Source: Chrysoporthe austroafricana
Lineage: Eukaryota; Ascomycota; Sordariomycetes; Diaporthales; Cryphonectriaceae
Length of the DNA stretch: 64,000 bases
Direction of reading: 5' to 3'
Assembly (NCBI GenBank): GCA_001051155.2
Contig: JYIP02000003.1
Location: 2,976,001-3,040,000 of the forward strand
Shown here piece after piece: positions 43,666-56,088 of the stretch. Positions within the stretch are counted from its first letter, which is position 1, and each line of letters starts with the position of its first letter. The translations under genes were made by a program, and so were the position numbers. A model generated the notes under the pieces. The model saw only the letters and a list, made by a program, of their open reading frames with translations. It did not search any database and had not been told where the DNA came from.

Positions 43666-46108
43666 CTAGCCAGCGGCAATAGGAGGAGTAGTCTCAGTGG
43701 CAGGGGTCACAACATCCTCTGCGTTGCCTTGCCCGGCGCCAGCCGCATTGTGAGTCTCGTCCGGGAACCGAATAGTCCGATTCGCTGGATCAAAGGGCGG
43801 CGGCGTGTTCAACTCGGTCCCTTCGTTCTCACCAGCACGCACGTCCTCCTTCGGCGATCCGCCCTGCCCTCCGGCTCCCGGCCTGGTCTCTGGGATGACG
43901 CTGCCCCCGATCCTCCAAATGGGCCGCACGGAGTTCGCCCTCGACGTGGCCGGGCTGCGAGGACTCGTGGGGGTCGTGCGGGACCTCTCCTCCGAGTTGC
44001 GGTGCGGCGTCACAGAGGTGGGGAGGCGAAGGCCAATACTGTTCACCCGGCTACCGATGCGGAATCCGCCCGATCTGCCCGAGTCTGCTTCTTCGGTAAC
44101 GGCACGGGAGAGGGTCTGGGGCAGGTAGTAGCCTAGCTTTCCGAGGGGTATGCTAAGCCCATGGACGACCTAGTGTAGTGAGTAAGCTGTCAGAAGATGG
44201 CGCCAGAGAAGAAAACGCGCCCGGGAATATCGAAGAGAAAGTTGAGGCCATAGGGACGTAGGGAGCGAAAGGACGGAATTGAGACGCAAGACGCAAGGCC
44301 GAAGTGCAAAGACAGGGGGGGCCACAGGGAGAGAAGGGAATTGTACTGACCACGCTGCAAATACACAAGAACCAGACCACCACGAGCACTGCCTCCGGCA
44401 GATTGACTACATCGCTTCTCAGGTCTCCATTCCCGTCCCTAAGCGTGTCTAGGAACTCGTTGGTGATGTATAGGTAAAAGATCGCCGACACACCCATGGG
44501 CCCAAAGAACCCGACGAAGACCGCATGGCGCACGTTCTCGATCTGCGGGATCTTCTTGTGGATGGCAAACACCCACGGCAGCCTCCGGACAAGTAGGATC
44601 AGGATGCCGAGGAGCACGAGACGGTACAGCGGAATGACGTTGTTCGCGAGGAACATGTGCCAAGGGCATACGGCGCCATACCACATGAAAATACTAACGT
44701 TGAGGAGCTAGCGGAATGTCATGTTAGAGAGCCAGATTACTCGTTCAAAAAGCAGGAAACCAGAGAAAGGGGTGCCTGGAATCGTTCCGAAGAGCTTCAC
44801 CAGCCCGTCAAACACCAAAGTCGCTTTCGACAAGAGAACTTCGCGCCGAGATGCAGCAGAACGGGGAACTTCGTTTTTAAAAGACCTACCATGTCAATCG
44901 TGGGTTGCAGAGAGTCGTCGATGGTCTCGAGGCGGAACCAGTCATCCCATGTAAAAGAGTTGCCAGCGACGAAGCAGGCGAGAACGCTACACCACGGTCA
45001 GATGAGGTTCTCAGGGCAGGGGAATACGGCAGCTCATCGAGACTCACTCATCGCTACCGATCATCCCGCAGGTTCCGGTAATAAAGAGCGCAAGCGAGAA
45101 TGCAAACACTAGGAAGCTCTCCCGATCGACGTATTTGCGCTCCTCGGCCCCTATGTGACAGCCGGTCAGCCATCCAAGCTCAAGCCCTGTCCCCCGTCGA
45201 CACAGTATATCACGGAAACTTACAGTGCAGAAGCTCCTTCGCGACCCACCCCACAGCGAAACCATAGATCACGCTCAGAATGATCGTATAACCCCAGGTC
45301 TCGCCAAACCACATCCCCATTGCCGCGCCCGCACCCCCTTGTTGGCCCGCCACCCCCGTCCCCGTGCCAACGTACTTGATAAGGTACAGCGCGAAGAACA
45401 AGAACGGATATCCCAGCCCGTCGTTCGCGCCCGACTCGGCAATGATGATATGCTGTAGGTTCTTGGGGACGTTATTGTCCGCGAACTTCCCTTTCACGAT
45501 GACGTTTGACAGCACCGGGTCCGTGGGTGTGATGCAGGAGCCGATGACGAGCGCGTGGAGGAAGGGCAGGTTGGGTACAAAGCCCCAGATTAGAAGGGAG
45601 GTAGTGAGCCACATGCACGTCATGATGGGGCCGAGCAGGAGGGACAGGGGACGCCACTGCTTCTGGAGATACCGGCTGGGGAGCTGCACGCCGGCGAGGA
45701 CGAGCTGCACGCCCAGGACGAGGCGCGAGAAGTAGAGGATGACGGAGTCAAGATTGTCCTGAGAGCCACTGCCCAGCCGATCAGCCTCAGAACGCCGCAG
45801 TCAGGGTGTGAAGTACGCCCGTCCGCTAGAGCGGCAGGATAGTGAGCGACCTACGCATAGTCAAGAGGTCGGACGAGATTCGCGGCGTGAGGAGAGAACG
45901 CGACTCCAGCCAAGAGCGAGATCACTGCAGACAGGATGGCCAGGTCAACTCATGCTCTCCACTCTGTCATACCGGGAATGATTTACTCACAGGCCTCCGA
46001 AAGATAAAAATTCTCCTTGCACAGGTAGCTCACCAGCCCAAACAGCGAGATCCAGCCGCCCAGGACTGCAACAACGATGTTGAAATTGTTCAGCGCAAGG
46101 GTCGGCAT
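43666..46108 (-). CDS. Plasma-membrane Na+/H+ antiporter (Nha1/CPA1 family)
   Basis: Seven exons (46108-45991, 45924-45855, 45768-45224, 45150-45048, 44986-44890, 44707-44351, 44169-43666) give 597 residues in one frame. The multi-pass transporter core is clear: NFNIVVAVLGGWISLFGLVS, SPHAANLVRPLDYA, then ITPTDPVLSN and the ion-binding ESGANDGLGYPFLFFALYLI at about 175, HWAEERKYVDRESFLVFAFS, DDVLACFVAGNSFTWDDWFR, and FFGPMGVSAIFYLYI. The cytosolic tail starts after HGLSIPLGKLGYYLPQTLSR and is hydrophilic. Yeast Nha1 exports Na+ and K+ in exchange for protons and helps set cytosolic pH and salt tolerance; the same is inferred here. The tail is much shorter than in Saccharomyces Nha1 (985 residues). 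Two introns of about 180 nt are longer than usual for this window. Confidence 0.94.
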
Positions 46109-47439
46109 GGCGGCTTTGAGTGCCTTCCACCCTGGGAAATATGATTAGAGGATAGCGAGCAGTGACCTGATTTTACGTCACTCCGGAATCGTCCTTGCTC
46201 GTGCCCAATGCCGGCAGATGGCGGTGAACTGGCGGGAAGGAGCTGGGGCGGCGTGTTATTGAATCATGGAGGCTGCCTTGGTGTTTTTGGACAGAGGTGA
46301 CGGATGCCACTTTGGCCAAATCTCAGACAAGCGGTCGCAGTGTTGCGAGTGCCTTTCGTCGCGGGGCGCAACCGGGCTGGGAATCAACGTTTAGGCGCTT
46401 ATGTGACGGTGACGGTGACGGTGACGGTGACGGTGAGGGTCGATAATATACGTGTTGCGCCTATGACGATATGTCTACTTAGCCGCAGCGTGGCTAAGGG
46501 ACGGGTGAGGTGCTGGTCCTTCGAGAAGGTCACGTAGCCACCTCGAGATAATTCGTCGATGTCTGCGCTGACGCCGTAAAAGAAAGGAAAGAAAAAAATA
46601 CAGACTTGGGCACGCGAGATAAGGAGAAGCCGAGCGGATCACGGCGGGGTGTTCCGGGCCATCCCGTGGCCGGCGCTTAGCTCACTATAACGCGTTGCCG
46701 GAACCCTGAGGCATGGCACCTGAGAGGCTGAAGATCGACTGCCGCAACGAGCCCTTTTGCTCGCCTGTTGGCCGGTAGGAAACCTACAAGAAAGCAAGGC
46801 AGATCACGACATTGAAGCAAGCATTTCGGCACGGTTCTCTTGCTGTTATTTCTTCATGACAGAAAACAGTCGTCGAAGCAGAGGCATTCAGCTACCATGC
46901 CGTGCTCTTGCACTTCCAGTCATTCGCGTAGTAATAGATCCCGGCGTTTGTACCAAGGCCGAGCACCCAAACAGTTCCAGCTTCACGTCGCCAACTAGAG
47001 CCATAACGGAGATCAGAGTGAAAGAGACAAGAACCGCAAATTGCTCCAGCCTGCAAGTACGCACGTACCTGGCTGACCTGTGTACACCGCCTCCCATCCC
47101 TATACACAGCTACGTGATAGGATTAGTCAAGAACGCAAACCAACAACGCCATGCCGCAGGAAAAAAGAACCTTCTGAGCCTGATGTTCAGAATCGCCCAT
47201 GGCCCGTGCGAAGGAATGACAGTCTGTCCTTCTCCCTTCTCCGCAAGCACCCAAGTCTGCCTGGATCAGAGCAATCCGATGGGACCGCCTCCGAAGATCG
47301 TTCATCCACGAAAGGCATTTGTGTCGTAGTATGTCGTATGCCGTACCGCATGTCCCAATGCCCACGTCCGCAGATGCGTGTTGATCGTTCTCGCCGACGA
47401 CCGGTGTTCCTCCCCGGCTCGCCGGCCAAGTCCATCGAC
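46109..47439. other. Intergenic, antiporter to RNase H1
   Basis: About 1.3 kb, including the antiporter promoter and a hexamer repeat. No gene is recognised. Confidence 0.5.
46403..46437. repeat. (GTGACG)n hexanucleotide repeat
   Basis: Five to six GTGACG units about 300 nt upstream of the antiporter start codon. The complementary CGTCAC contains the TCAC part of some stress-response elements. No specific regulator can be named. Confidence 0.85.
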
Positions 47440-48672
47440 TCAACGGCGCTTCTTCTTCGTCTCAACTGAAGCCTTGGCCTCGTTGGCACCCTTCACAGCG
47501 AGGCCGTCTGCCTCGACATTACCACGGTTGCCCTCATGGCCCTTGATCCACTTGATGACCGTTCTAGCGCCGTGCGCGTCACGCTTACGGATCTCCTTGA
47601 GCACCATCTCGACTAGGTCACGGTTTTGCACTGGCCCCTTGTGTGTCTTCCAGCCATTCGACTCCCACTTGACGAACCACTCGGTTACGCACTTGATCGC
47701 GTACATGGAGTCGGACCAGATCAGCACGCCTCGCTGAGGGGGCACGGTCTGGAGCGCCCGGAGGATTGCTGTGAGCTCGGCGCGCTGGTTGGTCTGAATG
47801 TCGCCGGGCAGACGCTCGGAAATGTTCCTGCAAAGTCTGTCAATCAAGGTTCAGCCGGAAGAAGGTTGGTACGCAAGACGGACCTGGGGTCACTGTCACC
47901 AAAGAATACCCCAACGCCGGCCACAGCGCCATCTTGGCCATTCGAGAGGGTGCTGCCGTCCGTGTACACCTCCTCTAGGTCAAAGTCATCGCCGCCGAGG
48001 GACACCTCGATCTCGGTCTTGACCTTCTTGCCAGAAGGCATGATAAAGTCGTCGACGTCCTCATCCTCGTCTTGAGCGCCATCAACGGCGAACGAAGCCG
48101 CGATGTGGGGGAAGGATTGCATCCATTGTTCTGCCGCCTCGCGAGTATCGAATTTCTTGTACTTGGGCGCCTTGACACCCGTGTACGCAGCCTGGGCGTC
48201 CGCCCACTCAGTGTAGATACCAGGGTGTTTGCCCACAGCGACAGCGTAGAAGCGGTTCGGGTTCGAGTCGGGGTTTGGGTTCTTGCCGGCTGCGAAGAGG
48301 ATTGCCTCCTCACGGGTAGGAAAGGCCTTGTCTTGATATTAGGAAGCGCGGATTAGTTTCGCTGCTTCATGGAAGATGGAAGGGCGGAGGTGAGGAGAAG
48401 GGAAGCTCGTGGGGAGGGACATCAGAAGGAGAGTGTGATAGAGGGCCACAAGCTCAGAGGAAGGAAGTTCGCCACTTACAGACCGCGCCTCCAAAACCAT
48501 TGATGTTCGCCTGGCACTCCGTCCAGGTCGTATACACGCCGGGGACACGACCAGCCCGCACAGCATAATAGCGTTCTTCTCCTGGACGCCGCTTGCGCTT
48601 GTAGGTCTTCGAGGTGGGGGAGGGTGCGGCCCCAGGCATTGAAGCCGCGCCGTTGCTCTTGGGCTTGGTCAT
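47440..48672 (-). CDS. Ribonuclease H1
   Basis: Three exons (48672-48480, 48331-47884, 47827-47440) give 342 residues. Two hybrid-binding (viroplasmin-type) domains lie in tandem. The first is RYYAVRAGRVPGVYTTWTEC (from about 34), with FGGAVYKAFPTREEA. The second is RFYAVAVGKHPGIYTEWADA (from about 91), with YKKFDTREAAEQWM. After an acidic linker comes the RNase H fold with a complete catalytic set: Asp189 in VYTDGS, Glu231 in QRAEL, Asp253 in IWSDS, and Asp321 in NVEADGLA, plus His311 in KGHEGN. The enzyme cuts the RNA strand of RNA-DNA hybrids such as R-loops and primers, in nucleus and perhaps mitochondria. The acceptor of the first intron must be AATATCAAG (ending at 48332) to restore GAVYKAFPTRE. 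A basic KKKRR end could serve as nuclear signal. No mitochondrial presequence is obvious from this start. Confidence 0.94.
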
Positions 48673-49774
48673 GGTAGACACTTGAGTCGTCGGGAGGCAG
48701 GACGCCGTCGAGGGTGAGAGGCGTTGCAATGGGGTCAGGTCGCTCGTAGAGTGCGTCCCTGCCGAGGAGTTTTCGGTCAAAGAAGAGCGGGTGCACTGTC
48801 TCGGAGATCGTGGGCCGCTCCAGAAGGGCCCTTTGTCGAGGGCCAGAATCCCCGCGGATCCGAGCTTCGAGGTGTGAAAGGGTGTAAAGGGCGCCTTGAC
48901 ACGGCCCCAAAAGTATGGCGGTCTCTCGAACAGTCAAAGAAGCATGTCGAGGTTGAGCTGCTGGGTCCAGGGCGTGGACGTGTTCCACTAAAAAGTGCAG
49001 GTCAGCGACAGAACGGCTCATGCAAGGGAATGTCGCGGCAGGGTGACCCACAATGAGAAGGAAATGAAGACGAGAACAACAAAAGAAAATGCAGCTCGCA
49101 ATGACGAATTGTGTGCAAAAGATGAGGAAGACCTTTGAATCAAGCGGGCTGGTTGCTACAACCCCCAGGGCTCTAGCCATCTGCCCCTCCCCTCCCCCTC
49201 TTTTTCCTAGGTCGGTTATGGATGCAGGGGAATTAGGAATGAGCTTTGTGCCAGTTGACGCCGAGCGTGTATTGATCAGCGATATGATATTTTCAACACA
49301 TCTACGTGTGTAATTCTAGAACTGATTTTTCTCCCTCTTGCCGATGAGTGTACATTTCTCAATCCGATGCTCCAATTCATCCCCCTGACTGAATCAGTAC
49401 AATGCATTCTCCAGCCTGTCGTTGCCAAGGCTTCCCATACAAGGCCCTTCATCAGCTACCGCGATGCTAGAAACACCCACCACGAAAAAATCGCATGGTT
49501 CTTGTTAAAAGGAAAAGTGGACAAAAGGCCTTTGCCTCGCCTCCTCCTACGCCGTAAAAGTGCCCGCGACCCGAAAACGGATGGTATCATGCCCTGCCAG
49601 TAACTCCTAAACCGAACGGAAGGACTACCTAACTCCTCCGACGTGTCCTCCAAAACGCTTGAAATACTTATAAACTCCTCCGAAGCCAGCTTTAATGTGC
49701 AAATTTTGTGCACTGTTCTTAGCTGGTACCGATTAGCAGCTGTGCTTCCGTTGACACAGCGAGCAGACAGGGGC
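48673..49774. other. Intergenic, RNase H1 to Tad3
   Basis: About 1.1 kb holding the RNase H1 promoter and leader and the 3' side of the Tad3 gene. No protein-coding frame with recognisable content was found. Confidence 0.5.
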
Positions 49775-51144
49775 TCAGGCGTGAACCTTCGGGTGAACCT
49801 GGTACTGATGGACGCAGTTATCACCCTCCCATTCCCATGCGATCAGGCTCCAGTTGAGCTCTCGACGCCAGAACAGGCCCAGACCGTGCCCACCGCCAAA
49901 CTCTGCCAGGTGAGGCTGGTTGTGACCGCGAACCTCAGCAGTCATGCCGCCCGTCAGGGTCATGCGCTCGCAGAACACAACTTTACCCATACGCGAGTGC
50001 AGAATGGCCATAGAGCACATGACGCAGGGCTCGTGGGTGATATAGAGCTCGAGATCGTGGCAGAGGTATCCGTCTGGTGTGGGATGGTCCTCTCGGAAGA
50101 CCTTCTCCTCGGCGTCCAGAAGGGGCCTGTCCTGGAATGCTTCAAACTCAAGAATGGGCTCGGGGCCTCCGGTATTTTGTCGATTCTCTGCTCGGACTAG
50201 CTTTTGAGCAACCATGCTGATGGCGCGCATCACGCAATGGGCCATTGGATTGCCGGTGCTTCCAGTATTCCGTTGTTTATGCCATCGGGCATCTGTTGCT
50301 AGCGCCACGATGTGACAGCCTTCGGGCCCACGGTGAACTATGCAAGCACCCATAGCCTCACCATAGCCAGCCTCCTTACCCTCGTCGGCGACCTTGTGGG
50401 CGAGAGCCATCCAGATGGCAGCGTCTGCTTTGATGTCATCCGTATGTCGGGTCACCATACTAGGGTGTGGGCCCAGAGGGTTGTTTTTGCGGTAAACGCA
50501 TGGCCAGAATTGCTCCGACCACATGGCGGCCTGGACTTGAGACGTAGGTGCCAGAGAGGGGACGGGGACACTAGCTAGCCATGGACCACTGGCCATGCCC
50601 TCAGTCTGACTCAATCCGTCAACCAACTCTTGCTGGGATAGTTGTGACTCGGGACCGATGATGATGTAGATCCACTGGGATTTTCCAGTGTGTAGCTGTC
50701 GGCTGGTAGGATTGTCGTGCATGAACTGCAGCTTCAGGTGAGGAGGAAGATCGATGGGCTTCGCACATCGCCGCAGATGAGGCATGCCCTTAGCAATCTC
50801 CTCAGGCAGAAGGGCGCGAAGGAGTCTGGAGTAGGGTATCGGTCAGCATTGGAGCTTTACATGGGGCACTGATGACGTCCCTGAAGAGAGTGGGCCCTAA
50901 GTAGCATGTGAGAACAAGAAGAAAGAAGGAAGCCTCACGTGATGACAGCATTAGCTGACTTGACAGGTGTTCGAGTGATGATGACGTTGACGCAGGAGTG
51001 ATCATCTCGGAGTTCAAGGGTTGTCTTGAGGGGCACCAGGACACCATTCTTCAGCTCAGCAGGCAGGATGTCTTGGACGACTTGCTGCTGGGCGGCCACG
51101 ACATCGTCCATTTTGCGAGGCTTCGCGCCCTCCACGGAAGTCAT
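49775..51144 (-). CDS. tad3: tRNA adenosine-34 deaminase subunit Tad3
   Basis: Two exons (51144-50939 and 50825-49775) with a 113-nt intron (GTGAGG...CTCCAG) give 418 residues. The C-terminal half is a cytidine deaminase fold with the zinc ligands His265 in NPMAHCVMRAI and Cys336/Cys339 in HEPCVMCSM. The position that holds the catalytic Glu in active deaminases is Val267 here, the mark of Tad3/ADAT3. Tad2 and Tad3 form the heterodimer that changes adenosine to inosine at the wobble position of several tRNAs; Tad2 supplies catalysis and Tad3 binds tRNA and completes the structure. The N-terminal part (GVLVPLKTTLELRD, then VKSANAVITLLRALLPEEIA) is the Tad3-specific extension. The start at 51144 is the first true ATG; the frame is open a little further upstream but without one. 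Confidence 0.95.
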
Positions 51145-53854
51145 GTTGACAGGTGGAGAGCAAGAGGGCAAGAGGGATCAATTCGTCCGTTCTTGGGTCG
51201 TTTTTGTGGTCGAGGGGGGCTTACAATCCCATGCAGTGTCGGGCGCACCAGACGGCTGAGTCTTGTCAAGGTGGGTGTATTAGCTGGGCGATCAAGGAAG
51301 AATTGATCAAGCCCAAGTCCAGCTTGTCGAAGAATGCTTGACGAGATCTCTAATCCTGCAGGCGCATCTCGATGAGCGAAGAAGTTCGTAGGTTCCTGTC
51401 TGTTGTCTATGATGACGATGGAGGTCTAGAACAAGAGAAAGAGCCTTTCGGGTCGTTTTGAGACGCTCGAGACCGAAAGGGCACGCGTGGCTTGTTGGCA
51501 ATCTGGCGACGGGAAGGTCAGAGGTCGAGAGACAGGTTTCTGGTCGCAGCGATGGGAAAGTGCCAGTGCTGGTCAGAAACCGCCGATTGAATTCTAAATT
51601 CTTTGGAAAGCGCGTGCCTTATCGCGGGGTAACTTCCTTATCGCTACCTTCTGCCTTCTCGCGTGTCCAGGGTCCATCCCCACCTGCAGGGATCCCCCAC
51701 CCAGGCCTGCTGGGCACTGCGTACAGACGGGTCCGTCTGTCTCTACATAGTACGGACGGAGAAACAACGTCGTCAGAATCGCCCAAGTGCTTGGTCTCAT
51801 ACTTAGTAGACATCCATTTGCAGCGTTATGCGGGCAACCCTGATCTCTTCAACCTTACCCGAGGGTTCAGGGCTCACAGTGGCCTATACAGAAAGGCAGC
51901 TGCTTTGCAAAGCCCAGAGTTGCTGCTGAGACCACCTGACATACTGTCATCGGAGCCCGATCTTCTTACCTTCCCACTGACGACTCTCGTCCCAATCCAT
52001 ATCCTATCTCGAGTCCCGTGGGCTCTGTGTTCTGTGTCACATACCTGGGTACCTTCACAGCCCGACTCCCACCACCCTCGTGCTGTTTCCTGAAACTATG
52101 TCCCTGCCGTTGGCAGCAGCTCCCTGGCCTCACTTCAAGATCTCAAATTAGAAGCTAGAGAGCAAGCAATACCCTAGTGCTGCGGATGCCCGGACATAAA
52201 CCCGATACAATAGCGAATGTGAACACCAGCTGTAGGCCACGACTGCCTAGCTGTCGGTAGACCTAGCATCGCAGTTCATCGACAAGATTAGTGAGCGTGG
52301 TGCAATCTTAATACCCGTCCTCACGCAATCAGAGCCGATCACCTCACTTGAGTACACTGCAGAGCAGAGGCGGTCTCGCTGTAAGCGACAAGGTCACATA
52401 GCCGGCACAGCCTCGACTGAGATCCTGAGACGGGACGATCAGCAGGCTCTCTTGTTGCTGGACCCGTTCTGACGACAGCGGGGTCAGGAAAACTGGAGCA
52501 GGCTGCCGGTGCAGGTGGATCCCCCCAAAGGTGTACCACAGCAGAATGCAGCATCTCGAATCGGTAGGGCTGGAATGGTGCGTGCCTGCAGGCGATAATA
52601 TCGTTGGTCATGAGACATGCAATAGAGCCTTTGTCTGACAATACAGCAATGTGGTATGTTGGGAGCAACCTGGGTGCACTGCAATGCATTGATGCATGCG
52701 AGACACCTATTGCTGTACTGCACATTGGCCATAAGGAAGTGGGTGCTTGTCCAGGGCCCCCTCCCCAGTGAGACGTGTCCAGCCCGGTCTGGTCACTTCA
52801 CTTGGCGAGCACATGTGACACAGCTTTGCAGACGGCAGGGCATGTTTCTGGGGTGTGGTTGTTCGGCATTCCAAGCACCTCGATCGCCTGAGCGGCGGCC
52901 ACGAGTTCAATGCTACGAGGCTGTCCTCGCACACAATTGGCAGGTGCTGCTGGTGCAAGCGAGCCCTAAGTGGCTCCCTAGGCTGATAATGATAAGGCTG
53001 ACTGAGTGAGGGTTGCGCTTGCGGAGGCCCCCCACGGCACACGGGGTTGGCGCTGCTTGGAAAACAAAGGCGGCTCTAGTCTCGAAGGGGGCGCTAACCT
53101 AGGACATGGACAGCGACCTTCCACCGAGGTGAAGAATTAAATCCCCGAAGGCATTTGCGCCGGACTTTCTTTCAACCTTGCCACGGGTCGTTCCCCGTCC
53201 TATCCTGCCTCTCGACCCTCTGCACCCTCACTGCAGCCCAGCAGAACATCCATCCATCCCCAGGTCAGGCTTCCATCGTTAGCAGCTTACCACGCACCAT
53301 GGCCATCATATCAGGAGATCAGTCATGGCTCTGAGATCCTACTAAAGCCCAACCGCGTCCTGTCAGCACCGGACCCACGGACGACCAGCCTAACAAAGGG
53401 CCCTAAGCGCTGCCCAGGCGCCCTAGAATGTGCCTAGCTCTGGCATTAAAACCGGTCTTAAACCTGTCAGTCCCTCAGCGTCAGCGTGCTGCAGGGTCCC
53501 CCACAACTTGCAAGATCGCCGCAGTCTTGTCTTCTCCACAGCGTGCCAGATCTCCGCGGCCCATTGGCCAGGACCTACGTAAAAGTCTCCATTGACGTGC
53601 AGCAGCAATAAACCCTGCCCAGCATGGCTGCGCCTGCACCTGTCGGTGCTGCGGTGTCGGCACCCTCCTTTCAAAATCGTCTTCCAGGTTCGTCGAGTCT
53701 CCTGCTCTTCGTCTATCACAACTCCATCCTCCCTGCTCTGCACCTTCAGCGACAGCCACCAGGCCACCAGATCACATCATCTGCTGACCCCCTCACCCTC
53801 AAAGAAGACAGCACTTTGAGACCACAGAAAGAACCCTCCCTCGCGAAGCAGGTC
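51145..53854. other. Intergenic between divergent genes tad3 and PFK-2
   Basis: About 2.7 kb shared upstream region of the leftward tad3 and the rightward PFK-2 gene. Near 53.15-53.28 kb a CT-rich stretch with CATCCATCCATC looks like a transcription start and leader, and CCAGGTCAGG may be a leader splice donor. No gene is recognised within it. Confidence 0.5.
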
Positions 53855-56088
53855 ATGACCTCAGCAGCAGCCGCCGCCCGCCAACAGTCGTCCCCGTCGC
53901 AAAATCCTTCCAACCCGTCCAAAGAAGATGGACGCAAAACTACCGCCAACGGGGGCTCGCCCAGTCTCATCCCTCCCCCTTCCGCGCCTCCCGCACTCGT
54001 GAACGCTGTTAAGGGCATAAAAAACGCCCACGACCCACTGCTGACGCTGCGCGAGAGGCCCATCACTGCCGCCTTGGGCGAAAACTTCGACTCGCCCTAT
54101 GCCCGAAGCGCCACTTCGACTGCTCCAGGTTCTCCTCGAATGTAAGTCCGCGCGCCCTCTTCTCTTCTCCGCCCCTGGGGTAGCTGTCTGCATCGGTGCG
54201 ACAAGGTCTGCGCTTGGCACGGAGCCCTTCGATCTCCCGTCGCGTCAGGTTCCATGGCTGAGACTTGTCTAGTCCTCCTATACGCCAGAACTCCGGAAGC
54301 CACACTCCCCGTGTACGACCGCATGCGACCACCTTGAGCATCCCTGGTATGACGAGATCGAGAGTGTCGCCTGATGGCAAGATAGCAGGCAGAGATGTCA
54401 GTGCCAAGCTTGTCATCATCATGGTTGGCCTGCCCGCCCGGGGCAAGTCGTACATTACCAAGAAGATTACGAGATACTTGTCATGGCAGCAACACGACAC
54501 AAGAATATTCAACGTCGGCAACAGGAGACGAATCGCTGCAGGTGTCCAGTCCAGTATCTCGATCACCGGCCCGAGCAAGGAGGCGACCGGAGTCGATGGG
54601 CGACTACAGGCTGCTACGCTTCTTCTGAACGGCGTCGCTGCTCCTGAAGTGGACGAGCCCACGGCATTGGACTTGAACGACTCGAAGGCCGAAGAGAAAA
54701 CGGTACTGGACTTGAAGAATATCCCCTCAGCAGACAACCATGACGGAGACCATGATGTTAACACCATTGACCAGTCCGCCAGTTTCTTCGACCCAAAGAA
54801 TACCACTGCCAGAGCCCTACGCGAGAAGGTGGCCATGGATACCCTGAACGAGCTGCTAGACTACCTCATCAACGGCGATGGGGCGGTTGGGATTCTGGAC
54901 GCGACGAACTCGACGATTCACCGGCGGGACCTGCTCGTGCAGAAGATACGCGAGAGAGAACCGAAGCTTGGCATCCTGTTCATCGAGAGCATTTGCCACG
55001 ACAAGCATGTCAGTCATACCCCGTTCATTGTCACGTACGAGAGTGAAAAATGCTGACAGTGGTTGCAGCTACTCGAGGCCAACATGCGCCTCAAGCTGTC
55101 AGGCCCGGATTACAAGGACAAAGATCCGATCAAGTCGCTGGAGGACTTCAAAGCCCGTGTCAAGGCGTACGAGAGCGCATACATCCCTCTTGGTCTCCAC
55201 GAGGAACAACGAGACCTGCAGTATATCCAGATGATCGATGTAGGTCGCAAGGTGATTCATCACCGACTCAAGGGCTTTCTGAGCGGCAGCATCGCTTCAT
55301 ACCTAACGACGTTCAACCTGTCGCCGCGACAAATCTGGATCACTCGACACGGCCAGAGTGAGGATAACAGACTCCAGAAGATTGGCGGAAATTCCCATAT
55401 CACAGATCGTGGCCATTGCTATGCGGCGGCACTTTACAACTTCATAACCCAGAAACGACAGGAGTGGCTCATCGACCAGAAAGATAGGGTGGCACAATCA
55501 ACGTTCCCTCCCAAGGCAGGCGATGATACTCCTCCTTATCCGGAGATCTACCAGGAGCTGGAAGAGAAGAACTTCTGCGTCTGGACATCGATGCTTCACC
55601 GGACCATCGAGACAGCTGAGTATTTCGACAACGATGATGACTACGATGTCAAGAACTGGGAGATGCTCAACGAGCTGAACGCCGGAACGTTCGAGGGCAT
55701 GACCTACGAGGAGATTGCCGTCAAGTACCCACACGAATACCAAAAACGCTCCGCCGACAAGTTGAACTACATCTACCCGGGACTTGGTGGCGAAGGCTAC
55801 CTCTCCGTCATCAGTCGGTTGCGCGACATGGTGCGCGAGATCGAGCGGGTTACGGATCACGTTTTGATTATTAGTCATCGATCAATCTGCCGTGTCCTGA
55901 TGGCCTACTTCATGGACCTTTCTCGCGATCATATCGCGGACCTCGATGTCCCTCTGGGCATGCTCTACTGCATCGAGCCGAAACCGTACGGATATGAGTT
56001 CCACGCATACAAGTACAACGAGCCCGCGGGTTCATTCGACGAGCTGCCAGACTACAAGCCGCAGAAGACAACTGATAGGAATAATTGA
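53855..56088 (+). CDS. 6-phosphofructo-2-kinase/fructose-2,6-bisphosphatase
   Basis: Three exons (53855-54141, 54273-55008, 55069-56088) give 680 residues. The kinase half has the P-loop GLPARGKSYITKK (about 148-160), NVGNRRR, and GILDATNST. The bisphosphatase half has the phosphohistidine motif TRHGQSEDN (His435), TSMLHRTIETAEYF, the acidic NAGTFEGMTYEEI, and the second His611 in LIISHRSICRVL. All key residues of both activities are present, so the enzyme may make and break fructose-2,6-bisphosphate, the signal that sets glycolysis against gluconeogenesis. Between NRRR and FFDPKN there is an extra segment of about 80 acidic and polar residues. The frame is open to an ATG at 53624 (77 residues more), but that part reads like leader sequence, so I prefer 53855. 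The second intron uses donor GTCAGT. Confidence 0.94.
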
